64,000 nucleotides of DNA, taken from NCBI GenBank assembly GCA_023512835.1, contig CM042091.1, positions 41,306,107-41,370,106 of the forward strand. Reading direction: 5' to 3'. Position numbers and translations under genes: made by a program. Each line of letters begins with the position of its first letter. The first letter of the stretch is position 1. The notes under the pieces were generated by a model. That model saw nothing but the letters and a program-made list of their open reading frames with translations. It was not told the origin of the DNA and made no database searches. The stretch comes from Taxillus chinensis (lineage: Eukaryota > Streptophyta > Magnoliopsida > Santalales > Loranthaceae). This document shows positions 56,647-64,000 of this stretch, piece after piece.

Positions 56647-57973
56647 TGTTAGCAATTCCGCAAGCGTACGGATCGTTACAAGTAATAAAGTGGACTCAAA
56701 GTCTGGATGTCGAACCCACAAGGAAAGTGATCAAGTAAAAAGCTCATTTTGTAAATCCATGATGTTTTTGAAGTTGGTTTTGTATCATTAGCACTTTGAA
56801 TGTTGTAATTTAAATAAACAAGGCAATGTAAATAATCTTATGGGAGAAAATAGGGATTTGGATGTCAATCAATGTAATTAATTAATCTCTTGTTCTTAAG
56901 GCATATTAATTCAAACTTTCCCTTCTTATTTAAAACCCAACACTTTTGTATGTACTAGCCTCTTTCGAGTGACTTAGCCGTATGTATACCCTAGCTTGGG
57001 GAACGGGCAACCCATTATGTGCTTAAGTTGTTTGAGTGTAGATTGGCATCACACCAATCCTAACTAGGTTACAAGCAAGATTACTGGCTTTCGCAAATTA
57101 TAATCTTAGCAAGTCAAGTCTTTTAACTATCCGGTTATCAATGTCTTCTTTCGATCCATAATTAATTAACCTTATACAAGATTTAAGGTAGCCGAACTTA
57201 AATCTCACATGCTAACTCAAAAGACTTGATAAACATAACAGGGAATTTCAAATTAACTAGCCAAAAGAAAAGGAATTAAAAACTTACATCAAATCTATCC
57301 TCCTCCCGTGGAGGTTTAAGCTACCATAGCAATTAAGAAAACCATTGTTCTAACTATGAGAACCCAATACACTCCTCTCTCTCTCTCTCCCAGAATGAAC
57401 GATTTTTTAGTCCCCCATTAATTACAAATTTTCCCCAATATATTTCCTAATTCCCTGTATAACTGCTGGAAACCGTTAGGAACCGTTCCCTCCATTAATT
57501 TGAAGTTGTTTCCCTCTCAAAATGGTTGATGGAAGGTCGTCAGATCCTTTAAAGATGAGTTACAGGCCGTCCAGGTGGCATCTGTGGAGGTTCATTGACC
57601 AGGGGTTACGTTGTGCGAAACGCCCGCGGTCAATTCATTTGGTCAACTCAATTTCAAATGACCGTTTCAAATGACCAAGCTCTCGGGAGCTTCTGGTCAA
57701 CTCAATTGGTCCCGTCATTTCTTTTTGGTCATTTGAAATTTGAAATGACCAGGATGCATTGTCCCTTGCTCCTTCATTCTTTCTTTGGACCTTGTACTTG
57801 GCCTGTTTTCCATTCAAAGACAACAAAAACACCACAAAAGGATCTACTAATGCTATGTTAGGGGGTTAGTTCATTAATCATTCAAATTCATCAAAATGAA
57901 GTTAAAGATGTGATCTTTTATCATAAAATCCCCTTCATTTGACACTAAAATGTGTTAGAAAACACCCCTAATA
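56647..57973 (-). repeat. Element C right (5') LTR, uninterrupted (1,327 bp)
   Basis: It starts TGTTAGCAATTCC and ends CACCCCTAATA (CTAACA in the left LTR, C-to-T change). GGGTC follows at 57,974. It shows the unbroken sequence GATTTGGATGTCAATC, across the site where D inserted in the left LTR. It contains a short TC run (57,376-57,388). Confidence 0.93.
57548..57750 (-). promoter_or_regulatory. U3 motif array of element C LTR
   Basis: GGTCAA/TTGACC cores at 57,594, 57,628, 57,641 and 57,695, several TCAAATGACC copies, and a 24-bp near-palindrome at 57,727-57,750 (one mismatch; perfect in the left LTR). TTTAAA at 57,548-57,553 is the nearest TATA-like box downstream. TTGAC is the W-box core bound by WRKY factors; regulation is inferred only. 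Confidence 0.5.
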
Positions 57974-58424
57974 GGGTCACACGATCCGAGCGGGGAGGGG
58001 CCGATCCGGCCAACCGAGGTCGCCAAAGACAGGAGGAGATGCCGACAGGGCTTCCGAGCAGCCACGTGACAGGAGGAGATGCCACACGAAGCCGCTGAGG
58101 CCGCCGGACGGAGCGCCGCCGAAGATCGCACCAGGGAGAGCAAGAGCGTAGGAGAGAGCGTTTTTGGTTTGGTTTTGGTTTAGCTAGGGTTCAGAGGGCG
58201 AGAGAGTTTTTTCTTTTTTGGTCAGAAGTAAAGAGAGGGATTTAAGTTTTGTGTGGCGGTAACACTTAATTTCACCAAAAATATTCTGCATACACAAAAT
58301 ATTCGGCGCGCCATCTAACCCAAGTTGCCGCCCCACGAATGGTTTTTAATTCTTATCTATTGTAATACTTTTTTAATAATGTTATCCTTTGATGTTACGG
58401 TAGACCTGATTTCTTGTAGTGAGC
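57974..58424. mobile_element. CACTA right arm with terminal repeat and AGC target site
   Basis: After GGGTC the GC-rich sequence interrupted at 12,895 resumes (57,979-58,150). On the minus strand it looks like a plant 5' leader (CTCTCGCCCTCTGAACCC, CT-rich) with possible short coding. It ends with TGTTACGGTAGACCTGATTT and CTTGTAGTG (to 58,421), then AGC. It may be a captured host gene start, read on the minus strand from this end. Confidence 0.8.
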
Positions 58425-59153
58425 ATTCACCATTTCCCCATACCATCAAACAATGCCCAACAACAAGCCATTTCATAGTCTGACACCATGACATATCGCA
58501 ACATTTTTTGTCATATCAATACAAACATCAATAAACTCAAGCCCTCTTGCAACGGATAGGGTAGGGCTCGGGTACTGCTCGACCCGAACCTAACCCAAAC
58601 TTTTATAGGCAGCCCCGAACTTGCCTCGACCTGCCAATTTGGGCACTTCAAGTTGAGTCAGGTCGGGTTGGGACAAAGTTTTTTAGTTTAATTTTGTTTA
58701 AGAATACCGGGTTGGGCGGGACGAGAAAGACTCGAACCCAACCCGATGGCATGTCGGGCTGGGACAAATCGAGTTGAGGCAGCCTAGGTCGGGGTGGAGG
58801 GGGCAAAATTGAGAGAATCAAATTCCAGGATCAGCACCTTCGACCGTGCTTAGATCCAAGGTCAAATAAAGAAGTTATGGTCAAAATCGTATTTGGACTG
58901 CTAACGGCAGTCAACTAGCGGCTAATATTCAAAACGACGCCCCGGATCAGGTCAAGAACCTCATTTTCTTATTCTACTCGCCATTATGAGAATTTTGATA
59001 TATATATTGTATATATTCGCTCATGGGACATTTTTAATAAAATAAAAAAATATATATGTTTTCCGGTGATAAAGTGGTTTTAGGACACGCAGTACAGGCT
59101 TGGCGTGGAAACAAAATCATTTTAAAATAAAAATAACACAGGGACATTCGTCA
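58425..59153. repeat. Old flanking DNA with GGGTTGGG-type low-complexity repeat
   Basis: 58,425-58,540 should continue the old LTR that ends at 10,988, but I cannot confirm the match by eye. From 58,555 to 58,800 there are many degenerate GGGTTGGG/TCGGG units in both orientations (CGACCCGAACC, GGTCGGGTTGGG, CCCAACCCG), able to fold back. From 58,800 to 59,153 I see nothing recognisable. Confidence 0.45.
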
Positions 59154-61643
59154 TGACACCCCGAGTCCAAAAATAATCTTTTTGTGATTTTTTGAAATTC
59201 GAGTCGCCTTACTGATCCCAAAAACCTAAAAACATCAGTTAAAAATTACCCAAATCAAAAATCAGAAACCCTAGTTGTCACCCTTTTTCCCGCCTAACTC
59301 AATCCACTTGTCACCCCTCCATTGGTAGAAACAAAAAAGCAAAAACAATAAGCAAAAAAAAAACAAAATACAAAAAAAAAACAAAAAAAAGCAAAAATTA
59401 TCACCACACAAAATCGTCACATTATCTCTTCACGTCATTCACGTGTTATCTTCTTCCACCTCTTCTCTTCTCTTTCCCAAGCCATCTCCTTCCCCACGTC
59501 CGACCACCACACAGAGGACCACCAACGCCATGCCGTCGGACCACAACAGAGTCCAGCCAATCATGCTCTCGCCCATACCTCCATCTCCTTCTTCTCCCCA
59601 CGACCAAACCATGGTCAAGCCTTGGTTGCCCTCTCTCTCTCGGCCGCGCCCAAGCCAAGGCCCAATCCAACTCAACCATGGTCAGGCCAGCCGAATCACA
59701 TCGCCAACTCAGGCCAAACCCTAATTCTTCTTCCTCTATATAAATCCAACAAAACGCAATTACATAGGGGGGCTCTTATGATCCAATCAAAAATCTTAAA
59801 CTCCATCTTTTTCCTCAGCCGCCATGGAGAGTCCCCTGGCCGAAAGTTCTATCGTCGGTTAGCCATATAAAAAGCAGTAACCCCCCTCTTAATCTTTCAT
59901 CCACTCAAAAAATCCTAGATAGAATCCATATCGCTAACGTCAACGTCTACGAGCTTCTCCTAACCCCATTGTCTCTTCCAATCGAGTCCCTTGCCAGCCA
60001 CAACGCTGCCACTACAATTGACCATGCAGACCGCCTCCACTCCTCTATTTTAAAACAGATCTACCCTTTTTTTTAAAAAAAAAAAACAGTAACAGTTGTG
60101 CGATTATTTAACATATACCATTATTTGATAAAATAATTTTATTAAAATGTTCTTGTATTTAAAAATAATTTTGCCAAAATCATTTTCAGTTGTATACTAT
60201 TTTTATTCCAATTAAATTATAAAAACTATATTTTCTCTCTCTCTCTTTTCTATTTTAATAAAACAATCATATTTTTTTTAGCATTTTTTTTATTTATTTT
60301 TTATCTTAAATTCTTTCACCTCTTATCTATTTGGTTAGATTTTAGAGTCCACCCAAAACTTTAAAAAAAAAAAAGCGATAAAAAGCAAACGTGTAGGGCC
60401 CTATTTTGGGTTGGTCCCTCACCGTCACCGCTATGATTTGGTATTTGAATCTAACTATTTCCAGGTAAGAAGAACAGTAACAGATCATTTGGACCAAGCA
60501 TGAGTAGGCAATGGCTACTTTGAGTGTTTAATGTTCATTATATGGTTTGGTTGGGTTAAGATTTTAAAAAAATCATTTCATAAATTCAGAAACTAAATTT
60601 CTTTAATTCAAAATTTTAAAGTTGGATTGTATCACACTCGTACCTTAAAATTAATTATATAAAATAATATTAGTTATAAATTATATTTAAAATTTATATT
60701 TTAACTATAAATTTTATTAAAATTTACATACATTAATAACATAATTTTATGTTATTTTAGATAATTTAAAATTATTTATGAGTATTATAAATTTATTTGT
60801 TTTTAAAAGTATTTAAAAATAATATTATTTTGAAAAATAAATCTACCAAATAAGTTATATGATCAATGCATTAAGTTAAAAATAATGTATGATATTATTT
60901 TTAAAAATATAATTAAGTTTAAAAACAGTAAATCATTAAATTTAAAATTATTTGATGGGTAAAAATTTATTTGACTCATAATTTTTAAAAATAATTTTTT
61001 TTTTTTAAAAAAAGTTATGATAGTCAACCTTTATAAATAATAAAAAATTCATCTTAATCACTGGACGAGTACACACTATCCTAGTTGCTCATCCATGTTT
61101 TTGACTGCATGAGTAATGTTTCAGTGGTGATTCTTTGGTTTTTAACTTGTTGAGTAATGATTTTTAGACTAGTTTTTTAGACACTGGTTTGTTAGACACT
61201 AGTAACCACCGGATTGGAGCACACATTTGAATTATTACTATTCATATGGGTTTTCTTTTAAACTATTTTTTTCTTGGACATTGGGTTGGTTAGTTTTCTT
61301 AGTTTTGTTTTTTGCTTTGGTTTTTGTGGTTACTGGTTTTTTTTATCATAGGTTCTTTTGGTTTGATTTGTTAAATAAATCAATTAGATTAATTTTTTAT
61401 CATCTGATTTTATTTCATTAGACTTGTTGCATTTGTTCCACATGTTTTTTTAACTTGGTTTTTTCCATCTTACACGGTTTTACATCTTATCTTTTCATAT
61501 ACGATTTTTATTAACATGTACTATACATGATTATCTTCTTCTCTATTGGTGCGCCTATCTTTACACCTACGGCTAATGGGGTTAATTCTTTTTGGCTATT
61601 AGTCTTGTTTTTCTAACCTCTATTTTGCAAGAACAGATTAGGG

Positions 61644-61694
61644 TATTTATTTATTTCATTTTATTTATTTATTTATTTATTTATTTATTTCATT
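61644..61694. repeat. (TTTA)n microsatellite
   Basis: About 50 bp of TTTA repeats with two CATT interruptions, within AT-rich DNA. Confidence 0.85.
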
Positions 61695-61768
61695 AGTTTT
61701 CCTTTGATTTTTGTTGTAATAAGGTTTCAAGACCTTTTGTTGTAATATGTAAAAATCAAGCATAGTGA

Positions 61769-61774
<6 letters not shown>

Positions 61775-61855
<81 letters not shown>

Positions 61856-61880
61856 AAGAGAGAGAGAAAAAAAGAGGAAA
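61775..61880. repeat. (GA)n microsatellite
   Basis: A perfect AG run of about 76 bp (61,775-61,850) followed by an imperfect GA/A-rich tail. The Ser/Leu-repeat ORF over it on the minus strand is an artefact of the repeat. Confidence 0.92.
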
Positions 61881-62700
61881 AGAGAGTTATTTTTCTTTTT
61901 GGGGATGTCACCTATTACACGCAACACTTTAAGTTATGTTTGGTTAGATTTTATGTTTTTTTTAAATACACACACAGCCAAAAATCAAATTCTTTTAGAA
62001 AATAAAAAAAAATCATCTTTTGAAAATAAAAAACCCAAAAACAAAAAAATCGCTTTCTTATTAAAATCAAAATGAGAATTCATTCTCATCAAATGTTTTC
62101 TATTCCTTTAAAATTATTTCATGAAAACTTGCTTCCTTTGATTTCTTTTAAATTCTTTAACTAAATAATTTTGAATGCTTCATCAAGTTTTAATTTAGGA
62201 CTTAATTAGTCTTTTAGGATCATTCTTTTTTAATCACTTTAGTTTTTAAGATCTCCCTTAAGTCTTTAGCAAATAATTGAATTTAACTCAACTCGAATAA
62301 ATAATTTAGCATGATAAAAATGAGTAGAATTCTTACTTGATAAAAATGAGTAAATAAAAGTTAGGACTTAATTATTCTTTTATAGTTATTCTTTTCTTTA
62401 TCCTTCACTCTTTACGATTCTTTTTAGGATATTTGAACTTAATATTAACCTCAACAAATAATTTAGAAAAAATCAAATGAGTAGAAACCTTAGGCTCTTA
62501 GGAAAACAAATAAATTTAGCCTTAGACAAGTGAAAATTAAAACAAGAAACTAAAACAAATTAAAAACCTCCCTCCTCCTAAGATAGGTATCGAAAGGGCG
62601 TTGTGGGGGTGCTAATCTTTTCCCATGCATAATTAACTCCTAAACCAGCTCTAACAGTATAGACCATTTTTTTATGTGACCAACTGCACCCCAAAAACAG

Positions 62701-63200
62701 TTGGTGGCGATTCTATTTTTTTCATCACCTTTCGGGTGAAGGGTGGGAGAATCGCATCCCTAAAAGCGAGTTTCTCCCTGGACGAAATTCGGTGATGACA
62801 CCCTTTAATTGACCAAACCTGGTATTAGTTGGCCCAATTGATGGCACTGCTCGCAGTTTGGCAATTTGTGAGAAACAATGATGTGTTCAACCAAATTTTG
62901 CAACTGTAGGACCTTAAACACCCAATTTTATCAACATATAACCCTATATGGACTATGCTAAGTCTAAACAAATGTTATCTCGACTCATAACTCATCCTAA
63001 ATCAAATTATCCAAATGCTTAGGTCCTTTATACCAAGAACATGCCCAACCCTTAGACAAACCAAGTCATTTTTAATTTATTATTTAACATGAAATCGCAC
63101 CAAACAAGCTAGCATTCATCATCTAAACATGTTCTGACCATCAATTTAATAGTTTTTTTCCAAATCCTAGGATTCATCCCAAACTATCAATTTCACCCAA
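62701..63200. other. Non-coding DNA, primer-site-like start only
   Basis: TGGCGATTC at 62,705-62,713 and a second TGACACCC at 62,795 are the only landmarks. No open frame or structured RNA is recognisable. Confidence 0.4.
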
Positions 63201-63523
63201 ATCATGCATGTTTCATCTAATCAAATGGTGTATCAAAGGAACACCTACCTGGAAGTGGTTTCGTGGATTGGATTAATTAAAATCACCTGAGGCCAATTCT
63301 CCAATGTCCTTTAACTCTCCTTCTCACCAATGCAAGAATAATAACCATACAGTGGAACCTAAATCATGTATGTTTCATCTAATCAAATGGTGTAGAATCG
63401 AAGGAACACTTACTTGGAAGTGGTTTCGTGGATTGGATTAGTTAAAATCATCCAAGGCCAATCTCTAGTCTCCTTTAACTCTCATTCTTACCAACGCAGG
63501 AACAATGAAACATATGGTGGAAA
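63201..63523. repeat. ~162-bp tandem duplication
   Basis: Two units (63,201-63,362 and 63,363-63,523) share TGTTTCATCTAATCAAATGG, GGAAGTGGTTTCGTGGATTG and GTCTCCTTTAACTCTC-type segments at constant spacing, with about 10-15 percent differences. No coding role is evident. Confidence 0.8.
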
Positions 63524-63711
63524 CCCCCCTCCTCTTTAAATTTTTGCATATTCTTTAATTCATAGAACCCCAAAAATAATAATTGACCTCCCTGGATTAT
63601 GAACTCTAAACTTGACTCACTTACAATCAAAATGTTCATATTGACAATCTATCACCATCAAAATATTCTTATCATTGAACAAACACTATCTCAAAAGGCT
63701 ACCAAAAATAT

Positions 63712-64000
63712 GGGTCCTTACAGTGTGTCTCACATTTTGCCCATCACGAACCACTTATGTATCAATGTCATATGCAACATCCCATATAGAAGGGGTCCCC
63801 ACAAACTAACAACTAGCTCCCTTACCACAATAACATGCCATAATGGCATCTGTAGTATCCCATTTTGACCGGACTAGATACACACGTACATGATCCATTT
63901 TGACAAACTCTGTCACGCCTCGGATTTTCGACCCGCAGAAACCGGTTAGTGAATCCCCAGGCCCACTTTTTGAAATAAAAAGTCTTGGCATTGGCTCCCC
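63712..64000. repeat. LTR-edge-like sequences: possible LTR end and start
   Basis: GGGTCCTTACA at 63,712-63,722 is identical to the last bases of the D LTR. TGTCACGCCTCGGATTTTCG from about 63,911 resembles the D LTR start (TGTCACGCCCCAATTTCC). Between them are 190 bp without features. They may be the end of the old Tekay-like LTR and the start of another element cut by the window edge. No primer site or polypurine tract supports either. Confidence 0.3.

Larger units (their letters stand above)
36459..57973 (-). mobile_element. Athila-type Ty3/gypsy retrotransposon C, with D nested in its left LTR
   Basis: Right LTR 56,647-57,973 (1,327 bp) and left LTR 36,459-36,677 plus 46,095-47,207 (1,332 bp without D and its target duplication) bound gag, protease, RT-RH, integrase and a third ORF with Ulp1 protease, all on the minus strand. 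GGGTC flanks both sides (36,454 and 57,974; also 12,891 in copy A). The primer site is tRNA-Asp type. LTR ends differ by scattered transitions, more than the D LTRs do, which agrees with C being older. It is a distinct family from Athila-1: same gene order, well-diverged proteins, unrelated LTR. Confidence 0.9.
10992..58421. mobile_element. CACTA DNA transposon split by nested insertions
   Basis: The left end reads CACTACAAGAAATCAGGCC (from 10,992). The right end (to 58,421) is the inverted repeat CACTACAAGAAATCAGGTC. Both are flanked by AGC (10,989-10,991 and 58,422-58,424), a 3-bp target duplication typical of CACTA elements. Subterminal motifs of the TGTTACGGTAG and GTAATAC type occur inside both ends. 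Without the inserted element C and the duplicated block, only about 2.3 kb belongs to the transposon (10,992-12,890 and 57,979-58,421), with no transposase seen, so it is non-autonomous. Confidence 0.85.
59154..62700 (+). repeat. Candidate old long LTR, Tat/Ogre-like (plus strand)
   Basis: It begins TGACACCCCGAGTCC, has a plant-type TATA (CTATATAAAT, 59,735-59,744) at the end of a possible U3, a long AT-rich body, a conserved-looking GGGCGTTGTGGGGGTGC (62,594-62,610), and ends CAACTGCACCCCAAAAACAG. Next is TTGGTGGCGATTC, near the TGGCGACTC start of tRNA-Arg-type primer sites used by Tat/Ogre elements. No coding domains follow and no paired LTR is seen. Small ORFs of both strands at 59,440-59,730 are Pro/Ser-rich or Gly-rich mirror images and not credible genes. 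Confidence 0.3.

Noticed and set aside
59439..59724. Pro/Ser-rich plus ORF and Gly/Trp-rich minus ORFs
   Set aside because: Composition reflects biased DNA in a likely LTR; no start context, domain or second exon supports a gene.
61727..61927. Minus ORF with Ser-Leu repeats
   Set aside because: It is produced by the (GA)n microsatellite.
63599..63868. Plus ORF of 89 residues in the right flank
   Set aside because: No recognisable domain; it overlaps LTR-edge-like sequence and has no supporting gene structure.

Overview
This window is repeat-rich plant nuclear DNA. I see no intact host gene, tRNA or rRNA. Nearly everything from 1 to 58,421 is nested transposable elements: two families of Athila-type Ty3/gypsy retrotransposon with tRNA-Asp primer sites and FMDD reverse transcriptase, one Ty3/gypsy chromovirus of Tekay/Del type with a tRNA-iMet primer site and a chromodomain, and a non-autonomous CACTA DNA transposon. 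A seed plant, most likely a eudicot, is suggested; I do not name a species. All retrotransposon coding regions read on the minus strand.

Layout. (1) 1-10,199 is Athila element 1, copy A, cut by the left window edge. (2) 10,200-10,988 is an old LTR-element remnant. (3) A CACTA transposon runs from 10,992 to 58,421 with terminal CACTACAAGAAATC repeats and a 3-bp AGC target duplication. (4) Inside it lies Athila element 2 (here 'C'), with GGGTC target duplications at 12,891 and 57,974. (5) Inside the left LTR of C lies a Tekay-type element ('D') with GATGT target duplications. (6) After those insertions, a block of about 23.5 kb holding most of Athila-1, the old LTR, the CACTA left end, part of the C LTR and all of D was duplicated head to tail. 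Copy A is 1-23,411 (continuing off the window) and copy B is 23,412-46,959. (7) C continues with its internal region (47,208-56,646) and right LTR (56,647-57,973). (8) 58,422-64,000 is AT-rich flank with candidate old LTR pieces, microsatellites and a short tandem repeat.

How the parts work together. Each Athila-type element has gag, protease, RT-RNase H and integrase, then a third reading frame. That frame joins a 'putative plant transposon protein'-like domain through a charged or coiled linker to a Ulp1-like (C48) cysteine protease with its H-D-Q-C residues in place. A promoter-like block (motif array plus TATA-like box) lies just upstream of the third frame and repeats the motif type of that element's own LTR: G-boxes in Athila-1, TTGACC/GGTCATTT motifs in C. 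The Athila-1 LTR and the unrelated Tekay LTR also share a U3 layout of G-box array, ATCAAAAC...GTTTTGAT palindrome and TATA box.

The two duplicate copies differ mostly at CAG/CTG trinucleotides, where one copy reads CG, CGG or CCG. Many reading-frame breaks sit at these sites. This looks more like a base-calling artefact at methylated CHG sites than true mutation, so the pseudogene calls in copies A and B should be read with that in mind.
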